From contig MU835419.1 of the NCBI GenBank assembly GCA_029204225.1, forward strand, positions 1 to 39,232: a stretch of DNA of 39,232 nt. Reading direction: 5' to 3'. Positions within the stretch are counted from its first letter, which is position 1, and each line of letters begins with the position of its first letter. This document shows, piece by piece, positions 1-9,963 of this stretch. The DNA is from Diphasiastrum complanatum. Taxonomy: Eukaryota > Streptophyta > Lycopodiopsida > Lycopodiales > Lycopodiaceae. The notes under the pieces were generated by a model. The model searched no databases and was not told the DNA's origin. It saw only the letters and a list, made by a program, of their open reading frames with translations. Position numbers and translations under genes: made by a program.

Positions 1-726
1 TCAGTTCTTCCATAGCTGTGCAATCTGTCTCCGCAATTTGCATGCATTTTACTGAAGGAAATCTGGAAAATCTGACTGCAACCGTGGTTCCCTTCCCTCG
101 CTGGTAGTGCTATGGGTCTGCTGTTCTGAAAAAACCAGAATTCAGGGCCTGAATTTGGAAGAAAATTCTGGTTGTGCTTGCCAAAACCCCTCACTGACTG
201 AGTAGCGGCCCTGCTGCTTCAAACCAAACAGATCTGAAGCTAGAAAACGATCAAAATTGTGAATTGATCAAAGATAGACCCTCGCTGATCTGACTGCAGA
301 TTTGGTTCCTTTGATTGGTAGAAAAATACACCCCAAGGACTTCTGAAAATCAGCGTTGGATCCACAAATTTCTAATTCCCTGTCCAGCGCTGGCTTTGCC
401 TTCAATCTGGCCCTGGAAAACTGCTTGCAGACAGAAATCTTGAAGCTGAAAGTACAGCAATAGACCTGCACCCCTCTTCACATCCCAATTCCGCTCAGTT
501 AGCAACAAACTACACTGAAAAAGCAGCGACGGAGGGCTGGAACTGCCTCGCTGGATTTCCTCTCGAATCTGCTTGCAAAAGAAGGATTTAATGCTGCAAC
601 TACAGCGATGGAGAGCTGGTTCTACAGCGATGTATCTCCCTTCCTATTTGTTGGATCCAAGAAGATTGCTTTCTACACTTCTAATAGCCTTCTCTCTTGC
701 TGAAAAACTCCCAAAAGATGGAGATG
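1..726 (-). mobile_element. 5' leader of a minus-strand LTR retrotransposon, cut by the window edge
   Basis: This stretch lies just downstream, in minus-strand reading, of a retrotransposon primer site at 727-738, so it should be the untranslated leader of an element that runs off the left edge. No gag, pol or other domain is readable in it. Similar stretches recur, for example ATCTGACTGCA near 70 and again near 287, which suggests an old internal duplication. The short open frames show no plant or transposon motif and I do not call them genes. Its role is inferred only from position next to the primer site. Confidence 0.4.
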
Positions 727-738
727 GCTCTGATACCA
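727..738 (-). other. Primer binding site (tRNA-iMet type)
   Basis: On the minus strand this reads TGGTATCAGAGC, the standard plant LTR-retrotransposon primer site complementary to the 3' end of initiator methionine tRNA. It is one base from a sequence that, on the plus strand, starts TGTTAGAG, so the LTR ends ...CTCTAACA on the minus strand. This orients the element: LTR to the right, internal region to the left. Confidence 0.75.
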
Positions 739-739
739 G

Positions 740-1490
740 TGTTAGAGATTTAAACACCACAGTAGGGCAAACACTAACTGATCCACCCCACCTTGCCTAC
801 TCCCTGATATGGAGTAAGCCCCTCCTAGCCCAGTGTGAGGACTGGTAGCATGCATATTGTCAAGTGTCGGCCACGTGGCACTGAAGTGGCCGACTGCACG
901 TCGGGACCCAACGTGGGGCCCTATCCTGCTGACAGGGTCCCTATTATGCTAGTGGCTCTTTATCTGTTCCTTAGATTGTTGCTCATTGGCAGGCTTGGCA
1001 TCTCCTGATAGCTTGGGTTATTACCTCTTTCCTAGCTATTGTCAAGATGATCTTCAGGTTCCCTAGCATTTCTGGTTGCTCCATGTCGGCATTCCTGGTT
1101 GTTGGTTGATCTTCTTCTGGTTCCTTGGCATTCCTGGTTGTTCCATATTGCTTTCCTGTCGAGGTTTTCTTGTGGCATTCATGGGCTATCAAAGTGCCTT
1201 GAGAGCGCTTCTTTTTTTTCTCTTGGATTTTTCTTATGCATCTACATCGACTTCTCATTACTTATAGTTGATGTCTTCTATTATATGGAGTTTGTGTGTT
1301 GCTTTTGGAGTACATGTTGACGTATGTCCTCTCCTTTAGTATTTCCATCGGTTCATGCATTATTGCTCCTGTATTATGCATATTTAGGTTATTTCTGTTA
1401 TTCCTTATGATTGGCTTTTACCATAGCTATTGCTTGGGGCCTTTCTTTCAGTTTTTAGGGTTCTTTATTTTAGCCCCAACATTGCAGCAC
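740..1490 (-). repeat. 5' LTR (minus strand) of the leftmost element, far end unresolved
   Basis: The LTR starts at 740 next to the primer site. Its outer end is not fixed; a CA dinucleotide near 1490 is only a guess and no target duplication can be shown because the partner LTR is outside the window. It contains the perfect palindrome GCCACGTGGC at 870-879 and an imperfect tandem duplication of about 60 bases near 1050-1165, in which GATCTTC...GGCATTCCTGGTTGTT occurs twice. Several overlapping open frames here look like chance frames in T-rich sequence. Confidence 0.4.
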
Positions 1491-1500
1491 AGTTGGGGAG

Positions 1501-1826
1501 TGTTATAGACTCACCTAAGCTAACCCTAGCTACTAAGTTGCCCTAATTGGGATCTCTATAGGTACTGGGCCATTACCATTAAGGGCACGTCCTTATGGGA
1601 CCCAAGTACCCTTAGTTACCCTCATTTCTAGAAGGTTCCACTAAGGGCCTCTAGATAGTATATATAGGGCTATAGACATTAGATGCACATTCATTATATA
1701 TTTCTTGACTAATAGGTATTGCTTGGGCTCTTCGTGGGAGATCTCTTGTCTATGCTAACTAATGCTTGTAGGGCTTTAGCCATTGTTCTTCATTGAATAT
1801 TGATATCTATGATTCTGTTCATAACA
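1501..1826 (+). repeat. LTR on the plus strand, probably a 3' LTR
   Basis: The segment begins TGTTATAG directly after a purine-rich stretch (GTTGGGGAG, 1492-1500) and ends CATAACA, giving matching inverted ends. A TATA-like TATATATAGGG lies near 1658-1670, as expected for an LTR promoter. The five bases on each side (GGGAG and GTGAT) do not form a target duplication. I therefore prefer a 3' LTR left from a truncated element over a clean solo LTR. Confidence 0.45.
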
Positions 1827-2060
1827 GTGATGCTCATGAACAATGCCTTGCGTGACTATATGGGTCAGTTTGTCGTCAATTTTATTGACGATATATTGGT
1901 CTATACTAGCGGAGCACGAGATTCATCTATAGACCTTATTTGGCAAGTTGCAAGCTTCTATCTTGTTGTATGCCAATGCTCAGAAGACCGAGTCGTGTAA
2001 GACTCGTGTAGAGTATTTGGGTCACGTAGTGACAGCTAATACCCTAAGGCCCTTCCTTAT
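1827..2060 (+). pseudogene. Ty3/gypsy reverse transcriptase fragment
   Basis: The frame from about 1829 reads MLMNNALRDYMGQFVVNFID and continues into DDILVYT, the YxDD-equivalent block (FIDDILVY) of Ty3/gypsy reverse transcriptases. After a frameshift, a second frame from about 1965 reads NAQKTESCKTRVEYLGHVV, the next conserved RT block (EYLGHVVS in intact elements). Only some 75 codons of the palm/thumb region survive. There is no protease, RNase H or integrase beside it, so it is a dead relic. Confidence 0.8.
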
Positions 2061-2266
2061 TTTGATACATATGACAAAAATGTTTTTAGGGAGAGGAAGA
2101 GAAGTCTTTTTTGTGCCTAACTTAGGTTGAGTAGCTCTACCCTTATGTCAAGGGAGCCTGCAGGAGGTTAAAGAACTACTCGAGTTAGCTTAAATTTAGT
2201 GCATGCATGGACAACTATGACTAAAGTTACAGATAACCAATAGTGGACAACTTTATACATGGACAT

Positions 2267-2642
2267 AGTTACAAGCTAAGATTCACTAGCTATGCTAAAA
2301 AGCAGGACTTAAGCTAAAATGCAAGAAAAGAGAATGCTTAAGGAGGCTAAAGAGGAGCAATCATCATAAACTGAATAAAGGAATACAATGCTGCCCTATA
2401 TATACCCTCTCCTTGAATCAAATAGAGGATTCAAAAAAGGGAGAGAATAGGATTTGGAGGGAAAATAGTGCGCCTTCCCAATAGGAGGACCGCCACTCTA
2501 AATCAGCGTGACCAAGTCCTAAAAATATGACCAAATAGGGCCCAAGGCCAATATATGAATAAAAGGGGCCCTTAGGCCTGCTTATGCATAATAACGAATA
2601 AAAGAATGGACGCGGTGAATGTAATGAGCCAAGTCCATAGCT
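2267..2642 (-). repeat. 3' LTR of the chromovirus
   Basis: About 376 bases, closely matching 8463-8818. It carries roughly 20 extra bases near 2303-2322 (GGACTTAAGCTAAAATGCAA) absent from the other copy. Read on the minus strand the LTR begins AGCTATGGACTT (AGTTATGACTT in the 5' copy) and ends TTGTAACT, so the ends are not the usual TG...CA. A purine tract (TGTAGGGGAG on the minus strand, 2643-2652) precedes it, as expected for a 3' LTR. Confidence 0.88.
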
Positions 2643-2694
2643 CTCCCCTACAGAAAAACAAAGCCCTCCACCGGCTAGCAAGCATAATGACTAT

Positions 2695-3313
2695 CTAAAA
2701 CAATAATGTAAGCATGCTAAATACTGAAAAATCACGAACTAATGGAAATATGATGGAGAGGACATAAGCCCTGTGTAAAGCAAGTACTAAGCATAAACTA
2801 CAACAAAACAAAAAAAGAATAGTCATAGCTAGTCGAATCATGAAGTAGAAGGAACATCTGACATCTGTAGTAGAGGAATGAACTAAAGCCATGAGGGCTC
2901 GAGCCTGATCTGCCAATAATGGTCTATGATAAAAGACATCAATGGGCTCCCAAGTGGCCTCCTCAAGAGGACGACCATCCCACTGTACCAAAAACTGAAC
3001 CTGCCGACTATTCTGAAGGCGAACCTGATGGATGGCAACTGGCAAAAAAGGGAACAGCTCTAACTCTGTAGGAAATGTGAGATCGCGAGGAGCATCATCC
3101 TCAATGGCAGCTCGTAAAAGGCTAACATGAAATAAATCACAGGCTCGTGTAGAATCAGGCAACTGTAACCGGTATGTAACAAGGCTAAGGCGATCCAAGA
3201 TAATGTAAGGCCCATAATAGCATGGTGCAAGCTTCTCAGTAGAAGCGTGACCCTGAACAAAGTGATGACATGCAAAGCGTAACTGGAGGTAAACCATATC
3301 ACCAACCTGAAAC
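2695..3313 (-). pseudogene. Integrase C-terminal part with chromodomain (gypsy pol 3' end)
   Basis: In minus-strand reading the frame resumes after the MITE with VGDMVYLQLR and runs through KLAPCYYGPYIILDRL, the conserved GPF/Y-type module of Ty3/gypsy integrases, then LFHVSLLRAA. It ends in QFLVQWDGRPLEEATWEPID (about 2938-2998), a chromodomain fold signature. This tail marks the chromovirus branch, where it is thought to guide integration to particular chromatin. The frame ends at 2695. Without the MITE it would follow directly on LRHVEFQ at 4228. Confidence 0.85.
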
Positions 3314-3753
3314 CATAGAACCCACGGTTCCCAAAACTGTGGGGTCTGGGAACTGTGGGGTCTGGGAACCGTGGCAGGAACCGTACCACAGTTCCTTGAA
3401 CCGTGGTACGGTTCATCAAAAAAAATAGATAAATAAATAATTGATTAATTACTCTAATTTCCCTCCGAAAAACCCCTCTTAGCTTAATGTAAGGCCCATA
3501 ATAGCATGGTGCAAGCTTCTCAGTAGAAGCGTGACCCTGAACAAAGTGATGACATGCAAAGCGTAACTGGAGGTAAACCATATCACCAACCTGAAACCAT
3601 AGAACCCACGGTTCCCAAAACTGTGGGGTCTGGGAACCGTGGCAGGAACCGTACCACAGTTCCTTGAACCGTGGTACGGTTCATCAAAAAAAATAGATAA
3701 ATAAATAATTGATTAATTACTCTAATTTCCCCCCGAAAAACCCCTCTTAGCTT
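3201..3753. repeat. Tandem duplication spanning the MITE/retrotransposon junction
   Basis: The segment 3201-3484 is repeated at 3485-3753. Each copy holds about 105 bases of chromovirus pol, the target site CCTGAAAC, the left end of the MITE and a tract ending CCCCTCTTAGCTT. The left copy is 16 bases longer because of a small internal repeat (CTGTGGGGTCTGGGAA twice). Since each copy contains both host and MITE sequence, the duplication came after the MITE insertion. Confidence 0.92.
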
Positions 3754-4219
3754 GTTTTGGACCCTCATTTCTCAATGCTCATTTTTTGTGGTAGAGGTTG
3801 GGAGAGAGGGCTGTGAAGTTTCAGAGAGAGGGCTGCTCAGATTGATGAGAGAGAAGAGGGCAAGGTACTATAATAGCCTACCCCTCTCTCTTATCAATAT
3901 GGGTAACTTTTTCAACTTTTTGGGCCTTTTTTTTGCCTTTTTTTTGAGCTGTTTTTGGGGGTGGGTACTAAAAAAAAAAGCCATTAAATAATTTGAAGTA
4001 AATAATCTAAACTCCCTACAAATCTGCTTTTTCTAAAAACAAATTGGCATTTTCTTAGGATTTTTTTGGACTGTTTTTGGGGGTGGGACAAAAAAAAAAT
4101 TATTAATTACCTGCCACGGTTCACACGGTTCCCTTCAAAAAAAAAAAAATGTGAACCGTACAGTTCAGAGTACGGTTCTGAGAACCGTACTGAACCGTTA
4201 ACGGTTCATTAATTCTATG
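3314..4219. mobile_element. hAT-like MITE inserted in the integrase frame
   Basis: The insert lies between two copies of the 8-base sequence CCTGAAAC (3306-3313 or its duplicate 3590-3597, and 4220-4227), the target-duplication length of hAT transposons. Its ends are inverted: CATAGAACCC on the left and CATAGAATTA in reverse complement on the right. About a dozen GAACCGT/ACGGTTC motifs cluster near both ends, like the subterminal motifs hAT transposases bind. Allowing for the tandem duplication, the original insert is 3598-4219 (622 bases). It encodes no transposase. Removing it restores the junction LRHVEFQ-VGDMVY. Confidence 0.8.
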
Positions 4220-4227
4220 CCTGAAAC

Positions 4228-5030
4228 TCAACATGACGGAGATGACGATCAACGGAAGTCTGATAGCGATGTTGAACATGCTGTAAGTGAGTAATAGCCC
4301 TAGCAATAAGCTCGCGAGCACCAGATAAAAAAGAGGCAATGGTAACTGGTGTATCATCAGGAGGAAAAGGCACCCCTGGCAAAAGTGGAGCATACCCATG
4401 AGCCAATAAGAAAGGTGAAACTCCAGTGCTGGTACTAACAGAGCTATTATAGCTATACTCTGCCAAACATAAATGTTGATCCCAATCCTTCCCTGAAGGA
4501 GAAACAAAATGTCGAAGATAATCCTCAAGGATCCGATTAAGGACCTCAGTCTGTCAGCAATAGAATGATAAGCAGTACCCATCAAAAGCTGTACATCCAA
4601 AATACGCATAAGCTCTGTCCAGAATGTAGATGTAAACTTACTATCCCGATCAGATAGGACAGTACATGGCATACCATGCAGGCAAAAATCTCTGATAAAA
4701 AAAGACGTGCGCACTGCTCAGCTGTAATAGTACTGTGCGGACCGGTATAAAGTGTGCCTGTTTCGAGAACTGATCTACCACCACCATAAAAGAGTCATGA
4801 CCACGGCGGGTATGAGGAAGACCAAGGATAAAGTCCATAGAAATATCTGTCCACTGGAGATGAGGAATGGGCCAACTCTGGAGCAAACCAACGGACTTAG
4901 CACGGGAATATTTATCACGGGCACAAAAAGGACAATCACGAATAAGATGGTCTAGCTCAGACTTCATGGATGGCCAATAATAATTGTCCTTAAGACGTGC
5001 ATAAGACTTCTAAAAACCAAAATGGCCACC
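4228..5030 (-). pseudogene. Integrase core of the chromovirus, frameshifted and joined to gag
   Basis: Minus-strand frames show the end of the integrase zinc-binding module (YARLKDNYYWPSMKSELDHL then CPFCARDK), the first catalytic aspartate (WTDISMDFILGLP), the second (LSDRDSKFTSTFW), and, after a one-frame shift near 4560, the block with the catalytic glutamate (QTEVLNRILEDYLRHF) and LAEYSYNSS. An in-frame stop sits at about 5008-5010. Upstream there is no RNase H: the frame passes straight back into gag-side sequence, so the N-terminal histidine region is only partly kept. Integrase inserts element cDNA; this copy cannot make an intact one. Confidence 0.88.
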
Positions 5031-6110
5031 AATAGGACGAGGACCAGGACGCCTAGCCCAAGTAGCATAAGCAAGTTGTGCATGGCAAGCGGCGGAAGCA
5101 GGATCATCAGGAAGCGGGTCAGCCGGCTCATCAACGGAATGTGGGTCAGGAGTATCAAGAATCTGGATATAAACATCAAAATCATCAGGAGTAAGAGCCT
5201 CATGGTAAAAAACAGCGGTAGGACCAGGAGACTGTTGGCAATCACGGGCTAGATGATCTGGACTCTTACAGCGATAACAGAGGCGCTTCTGCTGAATCTC
5301 AGCGAACTCTGCGGCTGAATAACGGCGAACAAAGGCGGGACGAGGTGTAGGAGGGCGAGGAGGAACGCTAATAGAAGAATCCAAAGTAGGAGAAGCAGTG
5401 GAATAAGAGCAAGAAAAACGAGATGAAGTGGATGGATACTTATGCTACAAGGTAGTAGCCAAGGAGATAGCATCTGAGAGAGTAGGAGGCCGAAAAGATG
5501 AGACATCATATTGTAAAGAGCCTCTAAGATTCGCAATAAAACGGAAATAAGCTCTGTAGGATGAAGAGCAGTAAAAAGGTAGGAAAGCTCAGTAAACTGA
5601 TCAATATAAGCAGTCAAATCACTAGTATGGCGAAGGCTACAAAACAGATCACGTTGGCGAACCAACCACTGCGGGTCAATCATAGCCATACGAAGATCAT
5701 GACGAAAAGTAGGCCATATATGTAACCCCTCACAAGTAGGCTCAGAGCGATAGACACGCCACCAAGTTTGAGCTCGACCATCTAAATGTAATACAGCCAA
5801 CTGCACTTTATGGGTGTCAATCTTGGGATACATAAGAAAACAAGTCTCTAATTTAGAGAACCAATTTTCCAAGATACCCGTCAGACGAACCAAAATAAGT
5901 AGTAAGCCGGATGCAGATCACGAAAATCACGAGCAAAATGGGGCTCATGATTACCTGAAAAAGTAGGAGGAGGAAATCTTGGTGGTGCGGAGGGAAATCC
6001 AGGTGGTGGTACAGAAGACTCGAAAGGAGACCCATAAGGACTAGTACTATATGAAGGGAAACCAAACGTACTACCAAAACCCCATTGAAGATGGAAATGG
6101 AGATGGAGCA
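5010..6110 (-). pseudogene. Gag with zinc knuckle (chromovirus), broken
   Basis: From about 6077 the minus strand encodes a proline-rich gag N-terminus (PPPGFPSAPPRFPPPTFSGN), then after frameshifts the capsid-like retrotransposon gag block ILENWFSKLETCF, VQLAVLHLDGRAQTWW and the DLFCSLRHTSDLTAYI region. A shifted frame at 5384-5010 carries the CCHC zinc knuckle CYRCKSPDHLARDC (5238-5279), spacing C-X2-C-X4-H-X4-C, which binds element RNA. About 80 residues after the knuckle the frame ends and joins integrase. The aspartic protease that should follow is missing. Confidence 0.85.
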
Positions 6111-6399
6111 GGAGCAGGCGTACTCAAAATAGGAAATTAAGGTGCTTTACCAGGACGATGAAAAATGTCTGAGGGGGGTGGTATCCTCTCGTGGTAGGAT
6201 AGTCTCAAGGCTAGAAAGAACACGATCAATACGACTCTCAAGATGATCCATGCGGACATCAATATAAAGAGCTCTGCGGTGGGTCTTTTGATGAAGAAGT
6301 CACCATAGGGACTAAGGAAGAGACAAAACCAGAGGGAGAGCACGTTTTTCATCACCCCAACTTAGCCTAACTTCCAAAATCACCAAAAATGGCACAAAA

Positions 6400-7282
6400 A
6401 CAGCCAATCAAGATGGATAATAATCAGAAAATAAGGGGTTGAGAAAGTAGAATAATGGACAGCAAATGTGCAAGGCCAATAAGTAGAAGGGTTCTAACAA
6501 AATGTAAAAAGGAAGGAGGAGGGTGTGAGGCAGCAAAATGACAAATATGAGAGGGAAATAGGAGACTGGAAAAGAGTAGTATGTGAGCAAAAAGACAGCA
6601 AGTAGGTGCAAAAAAGGAAGTGCAAATGGGCGCAAGCAATACCTGGGTGGGTGCTAATCCGTTGTCCAATCAGTAGTGCCAACAAAGAGAGGTAAAAGCT
6701 GAAGATAGAATAGATGCGCCAACCAGCCACCAATCCGAATCCTCAACTTGCACCAAATAAGCTGAAAAAAAAGTGCTGAAGGAGGGTGCTAGACAGCCGA
6801 CAAAATAATCAGCAAAATGAGCAACAAGTTGATGGAGAAAATTGTCGAGAATGGTGTTATGGTTTAAGTTTGATCAATTTCACCATGTATTTTAGCGCCA
6901 CGCAATTTGAATTTGCGTTGTATTCTCTCAAAGTTTTTAATAGGCTTACCAAGTTCGTAAACATTATAAAAATTTATTGTAAAGGTTTCAAAACCTTGAG
7001 TAGGCCCATAAGTTGTACATGATGGAACTCTAGGGGGCAATTTTACATGCTACCAACTATATGTTGGAACTATATGAATTTTCTTATGTTGTAGGAGGGC
7101 GCATTTTTCCTATATAGGAAACTTGTGGACCAAGGCAAATCATTGCATGAAGAGAGAAAGTGCATGCTTAGCATGTGGGACACCTATTTCACCTACTTTT
7201 GACACTTGGAAGCCATGTACATCACATATCATTTGTTTCCAATCTATAAATGATACCTCCTCCTCCTAGATGGGCGCACTAT

Positions 7283-7323
<41 letters not shown>

Positions 7324-8450
7324 CTTCTCACATATGCTCTTGTGATTTGTTTTTTGTGGTAGAATCTCTTGCTAATTAATGCTAGTGTAATGCTATCCTA
7401 GATTGGTGTGTTGTTGGTGGATCTGATTTATTGCTTTGTATTCTTGCTAATGTAAAGTTCTTCTTGCTGAAAATTCATGGACAGCAAGCATTAATGATTC
7501 AATCGACCCAATTGGAGGAGCAATTTCCAGTAATGATGTTAGAATGCTCCTTACAGCATATACTATCATTTTAGTTTGTGTAGCAAGTTTCTGACGGAAG
7601 TTTCATGCAAATTTCTGCTCACATCCTCTTCATCTTGCTCACTGCCCTCTATGGCCAGCAGATCCGATTACTTCGAAACGTTTGATCTATTCATTGCATG
7701 TCGACAAAATTACAATTTGCTAGCAATTTCCGTTTGCATGTGCAAGTACTAGTCCATGCATGTTGCATGCATGCCTCTAGAATTCTTCACTATATTTGCT
7801 TGCACGTTGATTGCATGTCACTGTATTTGCTTGCATGTTGATTGCATGTTGCTGATTTTGATCTATTTTGAGTTGTAGAAGACCATCGAGGATTCCTAGG
7901 TTGGTAAACCTCGATTTAACGATCCTTTCTATCTCTATTCTCAATTTTATAACAAATGGTGAGATAATAGGGCGCCGGGCAGCAACTACCAAGATCCACA
8001 ATATGCTGAAAAATAGGCTGGAAAAGGTACTGAAGTAAGGCGCCGATCAGCCTCCAATCAATAGCCGAAACGGACAACAAGTCGGTGAAAAGAACCGCTG
8101 AAAATGAGACGGTAGTAGGCGTTGGGCAGCAGCTACCGAATCTGAAAAATGATGAGTAAAATAGCTGAAAATAATGGTGATGTAGGGCGCTGGACAGCCT
8201 CCAATCAATATCAAAAATGGACAGCAAATTGGTGACGAAAAGTGTCGAAAATGATGAGGTAGTAGGGCGTTGGACAACAACTACCAAATCTGCAAAAACA
8301 ATGAAAATCTGCCCAAAAAATCGACGAAAGTGATGGGTAGTAGGGCGCTGGACAGCCACCACCAATCTGCAAAAAAAAATGACGGAGAAAATCGATGAAA
8401 GCGATGGGTGGTAGGGCGTTGGACAGCCACTGCCAAATCTACAAGAAAGA
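6400..8450 (-). repeat. Leader of the chromovirus with a degenerate tandem repeat array
   Basis: Between the primer site and gag, units starting TAGGGCG(C/T)(T/C)GGACAGCC... recur at about 7968, 8037, 8116, 8185, 8263, 8341 and 8411, with spacings near 69-79 bases. Looser copies appear near 6650, 6716 and 6786. The array is interrupted by the solo LTR at 6855-7954. Open frames across it alternate as expected from repeats and do not look like conserved proteins. Confidence 0.75.
6850..7959. mobile_element. Solo LTR nested in the chromovirus leader
   Basis: The segment 6855-7954 (1100 bases) begins TGTTATGG and ends TTATAACA and is flanked by AATGG at 6850-6854 and 7955-7959. A TATA-like CTATAAATGATA lies near 7243-7254, followed by a (GA)n run at 7288-7321, compatible with a plus-strand LTR promoter and start region. 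No internal domain, primer site or second LTR is present. It is a solo LTR, the product of recombination between the two LTRs of a full element. Superfamily is undetermined. Confidence 0.8.
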
Positions 8451-8462
8451 GCTCTGATACCA
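8451..8462 (-). other. Primer binding site of the chromovirus
   Basis: Minus strand TGGTATCAGAGC, complementary to the initiator methionine tRNA 3' end, directly adjoining the 5' LTR with no spacer. It fixes the inner end of the LTR at 8463. Confidence 0.9.
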
Positions 8463-8818
8463 AGTTACAAACTAAGATTCACTAGCTATGCTAGAAAGCA
8501 AGAAGAGAGAATGCTTAAGGAGGCTAAAGAGGAGCAATCATCATAAACTGAATAAAGGAATACAATGCTGCCCAATCTATACCCTCTCCCTGAATCAAAT
8601 AGAGGATTCAGAAAATGGAGGGAATAGGATTTGGAGGGAAAATAGTGCGCCTTCCCAATAGGAGGACGCGCACTCCAAATCAACGTGACCAAGTCCTAAA
8701 AATATGACCAAATAGGGCCCAAGGCCAGTATATGAATAAAAAGGGCCCTTAGGCCTGCTTATGCATAATAACGAATAAAAGAATGGACGCGGCGAATGTA
8801 ATGAGCCAAGTCATAACT
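8463..8818 (-). repeat. 5' LTR of the chromovirus
   Basis: About 356 bases matching 2267-2642 with scattered substitutions and the 20-base length difference. On the minus strand it starts AGTTATGACTTGG and ends TTGTAACT, so AGTTA and TAACT are inverted at the two ends. The outer edge is fixed by the GACAT target duplication, the inner edge by the primer site. Confidence 0.88.
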
Positions 8819-8823
8819 GACAT

Positions 8824-9805
8824 CAAAAGTGAGAGTTAGCTACACATGCAATGGGAGTTAGTCTAGCACTAAGGTTATATCCAAGAGGGAGAGGAATTGG
8901 TGCCTATGTGTATTGTGAGTCCTATGATCATCCAGTACTTCAACAAGGCATCTCTTGGAGTATAGATGGGCTATAGTGGTACGGGATGCCACCATTAGTA
9001 TTCATTGGATTAATCTATGATGCAAATGTAGTTCCCAATACCCAAGGGGGAGTATGAATCTACTCTATCAAAGGACAATTAACTACATCACTAGTGTTGT
9101 TTGCACAGGTTCACATAAGTTAAGATCTATGGGAAGTCCTACATGACAATATCCTAGCGATATTGTAGTATAACAAATCCTATTCAATGTCATATGCATT
9201 GGGCTCCTATGGATCTTTCGGTGATGAGATGTTTATTTCCATCGCCATTAAGTACTTAGGGTTACCATGGTTGCCTCAGCCCTCAGGATTGAACTTACAT
9301 TTGGCAATCAGTGATTATCCTTTTTCATTGAGTCGTCTCCTACTATGATGGTTCTTGTATGTGACAATGTTATAGCATTGTTATAGTAGCTTCTTGGTCA
9401 ATATGAGGGTTCCAGATAGAGATGTCCACTTACATATGATATTAGGGTACTTTAAATCTCTATGCATTAGTTCTACTTTTATGATGTTTAAGATGTAGAA
9501 TTGGCATGTTTGCATCAGCATGGCCTTCTTTGGCAATCAGTGCTTGTGGCATTGTTACAGTCTTCATGGATCATACTCTCTCAATCAGTTGCAGCAGCTA
9601 CTTCAAGCTTTTATGGTTTTGGGATCTATGTGGTTGGTGGCTGTTCGTGTCTTCTGCATCTTCTAGTACCGTGATATTCCTTTCTGCATGGTGGTATCAC
9701 TCTTGGTCTAGCATGGTCTATCAGTGTCCCCAGCAAAATTCTCCATGCTAGTGCACTCCTCTAGTGTCTTGATCTGTTCAGATCATCATGTCAACCATTG
9801 TTACT
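8824..9805. other. Stretch without a recognisable gene
   Basis: About 1 kb with no recognisable coding frame. A polypurine-like CAAGGGGGAGTATG lies near 9042-9055, the kind of tract that precedes a 3' LTR, but I could not find a matching LTR end or partner. The plus-strand frame at 9506-9751 encodes a Trp/Ser/Phe-rich peptide with no family signature. Probably old repeat-derived sequence. Confidence 0.4.
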
Positions 9806-9963
9806 AGGCCTTGTCATGTGAAGCCAATCGGCCCAAGGGTCACTATGTGCATATCCAATGAGTAATATGGGGGTGCAGAACCTGGTCTAAGATCCTTCCG
9901 TGGTGAGGGGCCAATTGACCTAAGGGCAGCCCGAGGGTAGTTGGCTTCACACGACAGAAGGCC
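9806..9963. mobile_element. Short MITE candidate
   Basis: Imperfect inverted ends TTGTCATGTGAAGCCAA (9811-9827) and, in reverse complement, TCTGTCGTGTGAAGCCAA (ending 9958) enclose about 148 bases. Both sides carry AGGCC (9806-9810 and 9959-9963), a possible 5-base target duplication. It has no coding capacity. The superfamily is unclear and the inverted ends could be coincidence. Confidence 0.45.

Larger units (their letters stand above)
2262..8823 (-). mobile_element. Chromovirus-type Ty3/gypsy LTR retrotransposon with nested insertions
   Basis: The element occupies 2267-8818 and is flanked by the 5-base target duplication GACAT (2262-2266 and 8819-8823). In minus-strand order it has: 5' LTR 8463-8818, tRNA-iMet primer site 8451-8462 touching the LTR, a long leader with tandem repeats, gag with a zinc knuckle, integrase, chromodomain, polypurine tract and 3' LTR 2267-2642. 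Protease, reverse transcriptase and RNase H are absent. A hAT-like MITE and a solo LTR are nested inside. The matching target duplication shows both outer ends are original. It is not autonomous: large deletion, frameshifts and insertions. Confidence 0.9.

Noticed and set aside
3060-3581. 173-codon minus-strand frame starting MVYLQLR
   Set aside because: It is produced by the tandem duplication and runs through MITE sequence into another phase of pol; not a separate gene.
7960-8450. Regularly spaced repeats that could suggest a CRISPR array
   Set aside because: Units are degenerate, about 70-79 bases with no conserved short repeat and unique spacers, and the context is a plant retrotransposon leader.
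9042-9055. Polypurine-like CAAGGGGGAGTATG
   Set aside because: No matching LTR start, end or partner could be found, so no element is called.
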